Of a stretch of DNA of 64,000 nucleotides, positions 47,541 to 59,690 are shown piece by piece (the stretch's first letter is position 1; each line of letters starts with the position of its first letter). The notes beneath the pieces were generated by a model. That model did not search any database, was not told where the DNA came from, and was given only the letters and a program-made list of their open reading frames with translations. Origin of the DNA: Torymus aiolomorphi (lineage: Eukaryota; Arthropoda; Insecta; Hymenoptera; Torymidae); the NCBI GenBank assembly GCA_036365515.1, contig CM070873.1, positions 265,357,575 to 265,421,574 on the forward strand. Direction: 5' to 3'. The position numbers and the translations under genes are program-made.

Positions 47541-47664
47541 ACATCCATATAGACATTTTTCAAAAATCATGTATTTTGATTCCTAACACCCCGCAAAACA
47601 ATTATAACATGTTTTTACAATAACTCAAAAAATTACTATCACAAAGCTTCCTCTAGGAGGAAGC
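45725..47664. mobile_element. 1.94-kb unclassified insertion, 8-bp near-exact duplication
   Basis: Flanks AAAAAACC (45717-45724) and AAAAGACC (47665-47672) differ by one base. Terminal inverted repeats are unclear: GGCTTCCTC occurs 21 bp inside the left end and GCTTCCTCTAGGAGGAAGC forms the right end. The body has a ~315-bp degenerate tandem (46230-47030) and a (GC)n(AC)n tract at 47489-47534. No coding domain found. Confidence 0.75.
46230..47030 (+). repeat. ~315-bp degenerate tandem repeat, about 2.5 copies
   Basis: ATTACGATTT followed by AAAA..TTTTAACC..AAATAT recurs at 46237, 46550 and 46873. TACAAAATAGTCTATAAATTT / TACAAAATTGTCTATAAATTT lies at 46500 and 46823. Divergence between copies is high, suggesting age. 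Confidence 0.75.
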
Positions 47665-47672
47665 AAAAGACC

Positions 47673-50600
47673 ACGTGGTGGCATATGCATACTTATCAAA
47701 TCCAATCTTTCTTTCGATAAAATAGAAACAATCTACAGCAAACCATACTCCTTGGAAACCGCAGCTATTGCACTACATATAGAAAACTTACTGATATGCT
47801 CAGTTTACAGAGTACCGAGACAAAGTACTTCAATTGAAGAATGGAATAAGTTCCTGCAGTCAACAAACCAATTTAAATTCAAATTCATCGGCGGTGACTT
47901 CAACGCTCATAACACCCTATGGGGTTCTACATTTAATTGCTCGACCGGAACAAATTTAGCCGAAGCAATAGAGAATAACGACTTAATTATACTTAATGCC
48001 GGATCACCAACGTACACGAAAACAACTTCAAATACTACGACAACCTTTTCCGATATAGATCTTTCAATCGTATCCTCTAACCTATTTTTACAAACAAGCT
48101 GGAAAACCAACGACGAAAAAATGTATAGCGACCACTACCAGCTAAAAATCGAAATAAACCGCAACATCCAAATCAATTCAACCTCTTCCAGTCACAAGCT
48201 TAACACTAAAAACGTCAATTGGAATCACTTCGAAATGCTGGTGGATACTCTAACTGACAAGGTAAACTCCGAATAAAATTAATGACTTTTTACAAAAACC
48301 CTCAAGGATGAATTTATTTCAAACACACTCATAAACGCCGTTAATATACTTTCGAAAAAAACCAGCACCAACAACACAGTAAGCAACCCCAACACCAGTC
48401 TGAGCAATAACCTAGCTCAAGAATCTACCCCAAAAAGTAATACAATAAATTCTTTCGACAGAAGCACACTCTTAAAAAACAAACTAAAAATACACCACAA
48501 TACAACCCCAACAAATCTGGTTTGGTGGAAGAAGAAGCTCATGAAATCAAAATCTAAAAAAAGGACCTTGGAAAAAAACCTCAAGAAAAATCCATCACTA
48601 GAAACTCTAAACGAATTAAATGAATTCTCAACTTATTCCAAAAAAAGACTAAGAGAAATAAAATTTGAGAGCTTTAAAAAATATACGGAATCAAAGCTCT
48701 CAAGAGAATCTGATACAACGGAAGTGTGGAGCACAATTAACAAATTTAACGACAAAAAAAAAGCCTTTCCAACCCTTGACACAGATACAATAGACAATAT
48801 GAAAAAGTTTATTAATGAATTTTGCCCCCAATCAGCCTCTTATAACAAGCCCCCTGATAACGACTCAAACATAGCTTCCAACGAAAACAATGAACTTGAT
48901 CAGCAGTTTAATTTACAAGAGCTAAACATTGCATTAGACTCTTGCAATTCTAACTCCAGTCCAGGGTTAGACCAAATAAATAATCTAATGCTAAAGAACA
49001 CTCCCGAAAACTTTCGAACACTACTCCTACATACAATGAACGAGATTTTCGATACAAACGACTTCCCGCATGAATGGAAGGAATTTCTTGTCGTGCTAAT
49101 ACCAAAAAAAGATTATAACAAATTCAGGCCAATCACTCTGGCATCGTGCATTCTAAAACCAGCCGAAAAACTCGTGCAAATTCGCCTTCTTCACTACCTC
49201 GAAAGGAACTCGATCACACCTGAAACACAAAACGGTTTTAGGAAATTTAAATCCTGCTCTACTAGCATCGCTTTCCTAGTTGCAAAAATACATAAAGCAT
49301 TTTTAGAGGGTTCGCATCTCTTCGGGTTACTGCTAGATATTAAATCAGCTTTCGACATGGTCGACCCTAACATACTTCAGGATATGCTTATAAAAATTCA
49401 AAATTAAATATCAAAATTCCAATCAAAATCCGAAAATTCATTTTCAAGTTAATGACTGACAGAAACTTATATTTCGAAATAAACCATAACCTTGAAGGAC
49501 CTTATTATAGACACCTAGAAGTCCCGCAAGGTTGCGTACTAAGCCCAATTTTATATCTAATATACGTGATCTGTCTAAATAAACACATCTTCTCTAAAAA
49601 TGACATCGTTCAATTTGCCGATGACACCATAATTATTACCAATAACAAATCACTAAAGGAAGGACTAAAATCACTCGAAAACAATGCAAACACCATCATA
49701 GACTACTTTCATTCTATAGGCCTCGAAACAGCCTCGCAAAAGTCACAACTCATCGTTTTTTCCAAAGCCAAAAACATAAACTCGGACCTCAGCATTACAC
49801 TAAAAGGTACCCCTATCAAAAATGAAAAAGTCGTTAGATACCTGGGAATCTGGATCGACTCCAAATTAGAATGGAATATTCACGCTCAATACATAATTGA
49901 AAAAATCGAGAAATCTCTTAATGTTATAAAAGTTCTAAGAACTACTTGGTGGGGTGTGCACCCGCAAATCCTATTAAATGTTTACAAAGGCCTAATAAGA
50001 AGCATAACTGATTATAACTGCTACAGTATACATGTTAAAAACAAGACACTCAGAGAAAAAATAAACTCCAATACAAATCGATAAGAATTGCTCTAGGATA
50101 CAGAAACTCCACGCCTATCAATGTCATGCAAGCTGAAGCCAAGGAACCACCTCTAATCATCTGAACTGACTTTCTAGCTAAAAAATATGCATTGAAACTT
50201 ATATCCCTCGACTCAGATATCCTATCGAACCTGCTCTGCGAAATTTATGTTTTAAGCAAAAACAAAAAGAAACTTTTTACACTCAGTTCAACATTCTCAT
50301 TACTAAAAAATTACATACTTTTTCTCCAAAATAATAAACTAATAAAAAATTTAGCTTACCGCTTCCCTACCCATATAGCTTACCCGACATTTTAACTAAT
50401 GTAGAAAGCATCATATCTGAACACGAAGGAATTCAAATACAAAAATCAAAGGATCCCTCCGCTAAATTCAACGAAATTTTCTATTCAAATCCTACACACT
50501 ATATAGATTTTTATACGGACGGCTTTAAACTCACAGATAACAACTACACGCGAGCTGCAATATACTCCCCTAATCTAAAACTAAGCTACAAATTTAAAAT

Positions 50601-51270
50601 ATCTAAATCCGCTTCTATATTTACAGCTGAAGCCTATGCTATCGTAAAAACTCTGCAAATAATCGCAGAACGCAATATCGATAAGTCAAGAATCTTCACA
50701 GACTCCTTATCTGTGCTGAAAGGTATAGCTAACTTCTCGCCGCTCAAATCTAAAAATATGTCGTATCTAATTCTAGAAATTAAAAAATTACTCAACAAAA
50801 TTAAAAATAACCAAAACAAAATAAAAATCTTTTGGATACCCGCCCATCAAAGTATTGCAAATAACGAGATTGTTGATAAATTGGCAAAAGAAGCTACCAG
50901 TTCAGGGGAGCAGGTCAACTTAGAAATCCCCTACACAGACTCATTTGAATACTGCAAAGATGTAACACAAAAAAAATTCCAAATCAAACTAGATTCCCAA
51001 AAACAGATTAAAGTACAATACTTTAAAAACTTCTATACCAACAGCCCAAAACCCTGGTTTTACGAAACCAAGTTCCCGAGATATCACATAACAACCATGA
51101 ATAGAATTAGGGCCAACCACTATTCATTAGGGGAAAGCTTTCATAGGAAAAATATAACCGATTCAGCAAGATGCAAATGCGGATTTAGGGAAGAAGACAT
51201 CGAACATGTGGTTTTAGACTGCCCACTTTATAATAAAGAAAGGGAACCTTTAATAAAAAAAACTAAATAA
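47673..51270 (+). pseudogene. LINE I2 ORF2: rest of endonuclease, reverse transcriptase, RNase H
   Basis: Endonuclease continues with SVYRVPR, GGDFNAHNTLWGS, TFSDIDLSIV and YSDHYQL (the catalytic D/H blocks). A stop and shift lie near 48275. The reverse transcriptase has NSSPGLDQINN, FRPITLASC, LLLDIKSAFDMVD, VPQGCVLSPIL, QFADDTIII and WWGVHPQILL, with a frame change near 49405 and another near 50085. RNase H: FYTDGFK, FTAEAYAIV, FTDSLSVL and PAHQSIANNEIVDKLAKEA (50840-50905). It ends with CKCGFREEDIEHVVLDCPLY. Domain order and the terminal CxC..H..C motif match the I clade. Confidence 0.88.
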
Positions 51271-51530
51271 AAGCAAAATTCAATTTCCATCAAGCCTTAT
51301 AAAAATCCTCCAAAAACCAAGTACTAAAGAAGCAAAATTCGTCACAGAATTTTTAAACGCCTGTCATCTTTTTGTCTGAACAAATACCTTCCTACTACCT
51401 ACTTCCATTATACCCCAACCCTCACTTGTAATATATTTATAGCAAAACAAATCAGTCAGCTAATGAGAATTTTTCCATCGGTCTTACAGTCTTCAGTCTT
51501 ATAAATTAAATTAAAATAATTAATATTTAT

Positions 51531-52212
51531 GGCAGTCAGATTGCCCTTGTTTATAATCACCCCCGCAGAATCTGAAATAAAAACTTAATTAAAACCTGAA
51601 ATTAAATTAATTGAAATTGGGCAATTGGGTAATTTGGTGGTGGGGGGCATTCAGATAGTCCTTTGCTAATAAAGTTTTTTTTTCCAGGTTTTAAGGTGGT
51701 TCTATGAAAATGTCATTGAATGCGGACATTTACAAAAAAAATATATTATTATTCTACAGATGCTGACAAATTTTTTAGTATTTTTTTCAATACAGGTTGC
51801 CACGAAAATTTTTGAGTAAAAAATTCTTGAAAATGTATACTTTTACATGGCAATTCATTGCCGTGTCAATAGAATCATGTGTTTTGAGTAGAAACTTCCA
51901 AAATAAATATAGAAGTCGAATGCGGAGGAAGTTAAGAAAAAGAGGTGGTTAAAGTTTAAGACTTAAGCTTTGCAATGATCACTTCAAAAATGCATGGAGC
52001 CACGAAAAATTTTGAGATATTAATGATTATAAACACAAATAGTAGACGACGTGCACGAGAGCGAGAAAGACAGAACCACGTGCATGCCCGCCGCATGGTA
52101 TAGTTTATGTTCTCGCTGAGCGCATAAACTATAATGCATCATAGAACCACCTTAATTAAGTTTTTATTTCAGATTCTGTGGGGGTGATTATAAACAAGGG
52201 CAACTGACTGCC
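51531..52212. mobile_element. TIR element, 682 bp, exact 8-bp duplication
   Basis: Ends GGCAGTCAGATTGCCCTTGT (left) and GGCAGTCAGTTGCCCTTGTT (reverse complement of right), continuing ~65 bp through ATAATCACCCCCGCAGAATC. ATATTTAT flanks both ends (51523-51530, 52213-52220). It sits in the (ATTT)n tail region of LINE J2. A second foldback is nested inside. Confidence 0.9.
51695..52151. mobile_element. TTAA-flanked element nested in 51531-52212
   Basis: Ends GGTGGTTCTATGAAAATG and GGTGGTTCTATGATGCATT (reverse complement of right), TTAA at 51691-51694 and 52152-52155. The terminal repeat is short (~13 bp), unlike the other TTAA elements here. The interior is non-coding. Confidence 0.8.
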
Positions 52213-52510
52213 ATATTTATTTATTTAAACCAGAGTAGTACATGTTGTATTACATGTTATTGCTTACTTCAGGACATAGTTACATGTCTGAAGCAGCAAA
52301 CATCCTATAGAGGTAGACATAGCTACCTGTACATAGGTCCGGTGTACTTAAAACTAAAAAAACTTAAGTAACTTATAAACTAGGCATGGAATCAAAGATT
52401 CCACTATAAATAATATATTTTGTCCACATTGATTATCTCACCCATACTGGAAGGTTAAATTTTTATTTATTTATTTAATTTATTTATTTATTTATTTTTT
52501 TTTTTAAATT

Positions 52511-55372
52511 CTAGAATATATTAGTACCAATCCAAATTTTTAGCTTTTTCTTATTATAATTTTTTGCGATATCTAGAACTTTAAGATTTGGATTAGATTT
52601 CGGAAGACAATTAAATACTTGTATCGCTCTGACATAGTTATCTTTATCACTAACAGTTTTCGAACACTTTGGTGGTATTATAAGTTTATTTCTAGTTTTG
52701 CTAGTCGATGTTAAGTATAAATTTCTAAGTTCATTATAATGATACGTTACACATTCGTAAGCAAAAATTTGTTTTAGATTCAAGGGGTTGTCTCGATTGA
52801 AAATATTTTTGTTTATAATTTTTAAAATCCTATTTTGGATGTTTTGTAGTAATTTTAAGTTTATATGCACCACCCCATGCAATATTTCCATAGCTAATGA
52901 CACTATGAAAAAATGCATAATATATTATCTTAAGTGTGTCAGATTGCATATATGTTGATAACTTTTACAGTATATATATTATATATTTAGTTTTTTTTTA
53001 TTATATATTCAATATGTTTATCCCACTTTAGCCTATAATCAATAATTATACCTAGATATTTACAGTATTCAACCCTGCTCAATTTAGTACCCTGTATGTG
53101 TATGTTCATATCTTCGGGAACACTATCACAATAGTTACCAAAAGTTATGTACACAGTTTTCTTTATATTTAGTGATAGTTTGTTAAGTGCTAGCCAAATA
53201 TTTATATCTTCTAAGTACTTGTTCATTTTATTTTCAGCTTTCTCCCAGTTATCATCTGTTGAAATAATAGCTGTATCATCCGCATATGAGATGGTACTAT
53301 CTGTTCTGTTTGTTAGTAAATCGCTTACGTAAATTATGAATAAGAGTGGCCCTAGTATAGTACCTTGCGGCACACCTGTAGTTATCGTTTCATAATAGCT
53401 TTCAGTTGTTCCTATTCTTACTTTTTGTTTTCTGTTACTAAGATAGTTAGATATAAGTGCATGCGCTTTACCTCTTATTCCATAATTATATAATTTGCCT
53501 AAAAGAATAGCATGGTTGACAGTATCAAAAACTTTTGCTAGATCTAAAAATGCAATAGCTATTGGTTTACTTTTGTCTAATTTCTTATAGATTATGTTCA
53601 TTAAGTAACTAAGAGCATCTTTGGTACCTTTCTTTTTTATAAATCCAAATTGATTCTGTGCTAACAAATTATTATTGTCCAAAAATGATTGTAAACGAAC
53701 ATAGACAATTTTTTCAAATATCTTTGCGACGTTAGAAATTAGAGATATCGGTCTATAGTTTGATGTATCCATTTTACTACCCGATTTAAAAATAGGAACT
53801 ACCTCAGCTGTTTTAAGCGCTTGAGGCCATGTTGATTTTTCAATACAAAGATTAAAGATATGTGTTAGTGCATTAACAATTTGATATGATAGTATTTTTA
53901 GTGTTTTGGTAGTAATGTTATCTACCCCACCATTTTTTATTTTCATATTATCAATTATTTGAAGAATTTCCTCGTTATTAGTCGGTTTAATGTAAATTGT
54001 ATTCATGTTCATTGCTGGTAATTGTAAATGCTTACCCTGGGGTTTTACAATGGTGTTAGTTAGATCTTTTCCAATTCTACAAAAGTACGAATTCATATGA
54101 TTGGCAATTTGTGTCTGATCCTCTATTGTGCAATTGTTATTTAAAATGATCTTATTTATTGTGTTATTCTTTTTCAAGTTGGTTCCCATTTTTTTGTTTA
54201 TGTATTTCCAAAGTTGCTTGGTATTATTGATATTGTTCTTAATTAAATTTCTTTCATGTTTTATTTTTGCCTCTTTAATAACTTTGTCTAGCCTCTTTGT
54301 GTAATTCTTATATTCTAATTTTATTAGATTATTATTTGGTTCATTGCACATTTTAATATATAGTTGTTCTTTCTTTTCACAAGAGATTATTATTGCTTTA
54401 GATATCCAATCCTTCCTTGGATATCTCTTGTTATTTTTTGTTTTATGCGCTTCTTTAGACTTTTCTAAACAGTCTTGTATTTCAGTTATCAAGAATGCGG
54501 TAGCTTCATCGGGATCATGCATTGCCTCTATAACATTCCAATTTTTTGTAATGGCTATACTTGAAAGTTTATAGTAATTATAGTGATACTGGATATTTTC
54601 TTGTTTTAATTTTGGTGGCTTATTCAGTTTCAAGAAAAGTGGATAATGATCAGTAAAAGGAATCGAGAGTTTAAAAGTTTTAGTGTCTATAGATGTAGCT
54701 TTTATATAGATGTTGTCAATGCATGTACCGCTTCCGCCACTATCATTTGGTCTAGTTGTATGTATAAAACCCGGGAAGAAACCCTTTTCCATCATATTGT
54801 CTAATAATTCTAAGCTATATTCATCATCTTTCATAATATCGATGTTAAAATCACCAATAATCAGGTGGTTTTTTATATTTCTTTGCTATTGATAAATGAT
54901 TTTACATTCAAAATAAATTCAAGGCGCGGTAAATCATGGCATCGATATAATGCGGAAATTTCAAGATTACTGTTGTTATTTAGACTTATTCGTGAGTTTA
55001 ATACTTTGAGTCTACCAATTTCGATTATTTCAGTAATTTCTGATACACAATCTTTTATATATACAACGACACCATCATTTTGATTTAAGTTACCGTTATT
55101 GTAGTACAATTTATATCCCTGTATTGCAAAAAGTGAGGATTGGGTAAATTCCATGTTTCTGTACATACAATTATATATGGTTTGATCTTCAAGCTCTTAA
55201 TAAGAATATTCAATTTCGTATAATTGTGATTTAGACTTCTAATATTGACCTGTAATATCAAACTATCTTTTTTATTTATATTTTTATTGAGAGTTTTAAG
55301 ATCAAGAAATGACGTTTCTTCTTGTATTACTTCTTTTTGCAATTCTTCAATGAGATCGACGTGTTGCTCCAT
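52511..55372 (-). pseudogene. LINE J2 ORF2: endonuclease and reverse transcriptase
   Basis: ATG at 55372 overlaps the ORF1 stop as TAATG. Endonuclease blocks VNIRSLNHNY, CTETWN and IGDFNIDI/SIPFTDHYPLF are spread over three frames, with shifts near 55140 and 54870. The reverse transcriptase is intact in one 615-residue frame (52987-54834): NYRPISLISN, FLDLAKVFDTVNH, TTGVPQGTILGPLLF, SYADDTAII. The frame breaks again near 52980-52920 before the C-terminal NRILKIINKN region. No RNase H. This copy's polymerase is better preserved than that of J1. Confidence 0.9.
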
Positions 55373-56126
55373 TATGTAGTTTGCTGTTTCCTTGGTGTCG
55401 TATGTGTTAGAGATGCGGTACTGGCTCTAAACGGCGAAGTCAGCAAAGCTGCGCTAGTCCAGTTGTCTCTAGACGGCGAAGTCAGCATAGTTGCGCTAGT
55501 CGAGCTGGTCATCGTAGTGGCTTGATTGCTGTTTCCTACTTTACCTAAGTATCTTGGTATAGTAGGTCTTATCGGATAATCAGTCATATCTATATATCTA
55601 TTGAGCTTATTCTTAAATATTGTACATTTCTCTGTGTCATTGGCCATATGTTTAACCTCGAAATTTGTGTTATATTTCGAGTTGCTGTAAAAACAATTGA
55701 CACATGTAATGTTGGATGGGTTATTATCACATTGCACAGTCTTATGCGGACCTGCACATTTTAAGCAGCATAGGTGTTTTTGCATTTCAATGTGTTATGT
55801 CCAAATCTTCCACAGTTTAAGCAGGGCTTGATGTTTATTAAATCCCATACCTTACAGCTTTGATATCCAATGAAGATTCTATTTTGATTGTCACTAATAT
55901 GTTTATATAGCTCTCTTGGAACTTCAATTATTATGGTTGTCTTGTTTGTAATCTTATTTTTGTCTATATTTAGTATCTTACACTTATCTTGATATCCAAT
56001 AAAATTTCTTTTATTTAAGTCCTCTTCCAGCTCTTCTATATTCATATTAGTATAGTTGTCAACACCAACTATTTTCATCTTCGGGGATTCAATTTTTTCA
56101 ATAAATGTTTTATAATTGTTAGATAG
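55372..56126 (-). pseudogene. LINE J2 ORF1, C-terminal part
   Basis: From the LTR edge the frame reads ESPKMKIVGVDNYTNMNIEE, then the zinc knuckle CLNCGRFGHNTLKC. A shift near 55775 leads to CCLKCAGPHKTVQC and CVNCFYSNSKYNTN. It ends LTHTTPRKQQTT, with a short internal duplication (TSPSRDN.../TSPFRAS). Same architecture as J1 ORF1 with three knuckles. Confidence 0.85.
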
Positions 56127-58021
56127 TGTTACGTTATGTATTTTTGTTCAAAAATAATCTAAATTTTATGTGTTAAAAACGAAATGTATTGAATATAACT
56201 TAATACAACTGAATGAGGAAATAGCGAAAATGCAACGACCTCTAAGAATTTCAATAGCAAGCAGTGATATTCCAGGTGAACGTCCGCTGTTTCGTTACTG
56301 AAATTTCAAGTGCTGACCGCGCAGCAACGCGCTGGCTGCCGGAACATGGCGAGTCGCGACGCCTGGAGCCACCGCGTTGCAGCGAGGGCAACACGTCGCG
56401 GATCTATTGCGCGAGCGCCGCGTTACCGACGCTGGAAAATAGTATGAGTGCGAGAGAGAGAGAGAGAGAGAGCGACCGAAGAATGATGTAGGGGGGGGAA
56501 GAGAAAACGTGGACAATACGAAGGTGTGAAAAGGAAATTAATTTATTGGGTAGAGTGGAAAAACCAATTAAGAGAGAAAGATCGGTATAACGTGTGCGAC
56601 GAAGAGTGTAAAGTCTTGTATTATATTTATATAGCACGAGTTCAATTGAGATAATTATTGTACTTATTTGCATATTCAGTAAACCCGCGTAAACGATATC
56701 GAAAGAAAGAAAGATCGAATTTTATTGTTTTATAATAATAATAATAATAATAATAAAGAATTAGATATTGAGCCAAGTCGAGACGAAAAAGAGAGATTGA
56801 AGCAAGTGTATAACTGAGGAAATAAAAGGAAATTAATACATTATTCAGGAATTTGATTTCTCCTAAATCCTTCCCTCCAATATTATTCAGGTAAGACTTT
56901 ATGTTACTATTTTAATTAAACACGTATACACATACAACCAGATTATTCGGAAATATATAGATATAACTATATGTAGATAACTATACATTATTTTTGATTA
57001 AATTTTATTTATTCTTATTATCCCCGGAAGTAATAATTATCTGCGTTGGGAATCGATTAAATTCAATATTTGGGAAAAGGGTTATTTTAATCAAAGAGCC
57101 TTCATAAAGCATTCCAAATAAGGATAAATAATTGTGGAAATTTATATTGTAATTAATCCGAGCCACGAAATCTTTATCTGAAAACTAAACTCTCTTGGAA
57201 AAACGCATTATGGGATATCATTAAAGTCAAAGGTTTTTCTTATACACGTTTCGTTCAACAATTAACATTTTATATTTTTAACGTAAGAATTATCAATTAT
57301 TTATTTATTTATTTAGTATTATTAATAATCTAGTGATTGTCTTAATAAACAAATTTAAACCTTACAAAACTGTCGCTAGTAGAAATATCCTTATTGTTTT
57401 GAGGGATTAATAAATTTTAAGTATATTAAGAATTGTCACTATTTCCTTAATCTATTGTGATACAAATCGTAAACACGCTTTTAAGGGGTTTTCCTTAATG
57501 ATATGAAGACTGAGTTACCCTATATAATCGTTAATTCGGATCTATTAGTGTTCTTATATCTCCAATTCTTGTATCATCTAACTTTAGGCTTCTAGAAAAC
57601 CCAAGGATCGAGCCCGTTACCCTAATAGTTTATAGTCTTCCCAACTAAATCTAACATTATTTTCTACAAAGAGAAATTATTTTAGCTAGAGCATTTATTT
57701 AGAATCTTTATAGTAATTTTGACCTAATACTACTTGACACATACGCACACACATATACGTATATATATATGTACTTCCAATTATTATGATAACCACATTT
57801 TTTTTATGTCTAGACCCTTATCTATTTTCCCATATTAATATTAACGTTAGATACATGTTGTTTAGTATGAGAATTTGAACGGAGTATAATTTTCATTAGA
57901 CTCTATCTTTATTTTGGTGACATTGAGGTGAGAAATAGAGGTAAGGAATGAGAGACGTCCTTGGGCGACGACCGAATTTTATTATTGTTACGGAGAGGTA
58001 TTTCTAACCTCTCTCGTAACA
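56127..58021 (+). mobile_element. Gypsy 5' LTR, ~1.9 kb
   Basis: Begins TGTTACG inside J2 ORF1 and ends CGTAACA, followed seven bases later by a primer-binding-like site. TG...CA ends with a 7-bp inverted repeat define it. It contains a (GA)n tract (56451-56470), TATATTTATATAG (56621-56633) as a possible promoter, a (TAA)n run at 56728-56754 and a terminal hairpin GTTACGGAGAGGT / ACCTCTCTCGTAAC at 57987-58020. The 3' LTR is out of the window, so identity cannot be checked. Confidence 0.75.
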
Positions 58022-58028
58022 GTATTTT

Positions 58029-58044
58029 TGGTAGCAGAGCGTGG
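58029..58044 (+). promoter_or_regulatory. Putative primer binding site
   Basis: TGGTAGCAGAGCGTGG starts with TGG, complementary to a tRNA 3' CCA, just downstream of the LTR end. The tRNA was not identified. Confidence 0.65.
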
Positions 58045-58291
58045 TTTGTCGCCCTAACCTCAAAATTTCACTTTTGTGTTTCCCAGGATAAGAACCCTTA
58101 TTTTTCGATTTTTACTTTTTGGACCTCAGTCAAGACCACGAACCAACTCTATTTTGAAATATTCTCTACCCCTTGCGTAGTGACTACTCTATCGAACTGC
58201 GTTCGACGAATAAACTTGCGGTACTGCCAAATTAACCAATTCTCCCTGGCTGGAGGGAATTAGATATCGGAAGAGTAATAGCAAGCGCCAA

Positions 58292-59690
58292 GATGCCGAA
58301 GACGAACAATGATGCCGGTCAACCATCCGGACTTGATTGCTCTCAATTGATGGTCACGATGGCAGCAATCTCCCACTAAAAGATTTTATACAGGATGTCC
58401 GTAATGCAGCATCAGATATTGACCCTCCGCAGCTCGCATCCTTTTTGAAGAAGGTGTTGAGTCGGCTTCGCGGAGCTGCAAGAAATTCAACGTTTGGCGT
58501 GAGTTTTACATCCGTCAATGACCTCGTGCGACATTTGAAACAGCGTTTCGCATGGAAAAACCTTCACATACTATTGTGCCCAATTGAATGATCTTCGGAT
58601 GAAACAGGGCGAGACTGTGGGAGACTTCCGGGACAGGCTTAATATCCTGCTCATGGGCGCAGAGAACGCCCTTAGAGAAGATAAGGGTGATGCTTACCAC
58701 GAAGCGATGATGGTACCCATGAAGGGAGCTGCTGTAGATATTTTTATTAGGGGTTTGCCCGGTAATATAAGTGCTGCAGTAGATGCATCACACCCTGCAG
58801 ACTTGGACGCAGCCTTCAAGGAAGCGGTGCGTATCGAGGCCAGGATACGTTCAAGGATCCTTCCCGATTTTCGTCAATCGAACCAGTTATCCCGATATGG
58901 AGAGAACGATGAACTCTCCGCAAATGTAAGAAGGCCTAATTATAATGAGAGTCGACCTCGTTATCCGGGATATCAACAGTATCCAGCGCCTGGAGGCCAG
59001 TTTTCACAACAGTTCCCATCGACTGATAACGGACCTGCTTTCGTAGGATATATGGAGCCCCAAGAAGGAGAACAACCTCAAGTGTATTATGAAGATGGGT
59101 TGGAATACCCCGAACTCGAGATGATGTTGCCTGAATCGCCCTTCGTAGGATACATGGTGCCCGGCCAACCGGATGGACAGGGAGGAAGAGGCTACAATCA
59201 GTCTAGGGGAGGATATCAAAGTTCTAATCGAGGATTTCCTCCTCGTAGGAGTGGCCCTAGTTCATATCAAGGAGGGCGAGGTGGAACCAACTCATATCAA
59301 GGAGGCCGAGGTGGTCCCACTTATGCTTATCAGGGTGGAGGAAACCGACCAGGAAACATTGCCAATCCAAGGCTTTATGACCCCAATGGCCCACCTGCGT
59401 TTCACCCTCATCCGCCGTATCCTGTTCCTTCGACCAGTCAATCTGCATATGCGCCCACAAATTCTCAATCAACGGTTCCTTTAAACTCGCAGGGGGCTCG
59501 TCCCGAGGTGAAGGAGGCGAGCCCTATCACTCAACAAGTGTCGACAACGGGATCATCGAACCCTGCACTCCGACCACAAGAGACAACAATGGGGAATCGA
59601 GTTTACCTCACACAAATCCCCCGGCGTGCCGGATTGCGTCCTGTGGGCCTGCTGGAAACCACGACGGGAGGGAAGATGACCCAACAGTAA
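58292..59690 (+). pseudogene. Gypsy gag, frameshifted
   Basis: ATG 58292 opens MPKTNNDAGQPSGLD. Apparent one-base shifts near 58335 and 58575 separate it from SIDGHDGSNLPLKDFIQDV and then from the long frame starting LNDLRMKQGETVGDFRDRL. The latter half of the capsid-like region (FIRGLPGNISAAVDASHP) is recognisable. The C-terminus lacks CCHC zinc knuckles and has instead an RGG-rich tract (SYQGGRGG repeated around residues 225-255) and a Pro/Gln/Ser-rich tail, with a duplicated FVGYM block. Gag packages the element RNA. It ends at 59688 and overlaps pol in the -1 frame. Confidence 0.8.

Larger units (their letters stand above)
38541..51500 (+). mobile_element. I-type LINE I2 (with RNase H), split by several insertions
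   Basis: ORF1 is at 38879-45446 and ORF2 at 45480-51270, with a 3' end around 51500 sharing GAATTTTTCCATCGG with 35-49. Interrupted by LINE I1 (39515-43791), a TTAA foldback (44918-45107) and a 1.94-kb insert (45725-47664). Without these it is about 6.5 kb. ORF2 order is endonuclease, reverse transcriptase, RNase H, zinc-like CxC..H..C end, the I-clade arrangement. The 5' boundary is a guess. Confidence 0.8.
52221..56126 (-). mobile_element. LINE J2, second copy of the J1 family, cut by Gypsy
   Basis: Same layout as J1: (ATTT)n then CCAGA at the 3' end (52214-52236), ORF2, ORF1. The ORF1 frame is cut at 56126 by the LTR starting at 56127. The remainder should lie beyond the right edge of the window. 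Diverged from J1: many conserved but non-identical residues, so a different subfamily. Confidence 0.85.

Noticed and set aside
58961..59484. Frames opposite and beside Gypsy gag
   Set aside because: Shadows of the gag reading frame; no conserved motif.
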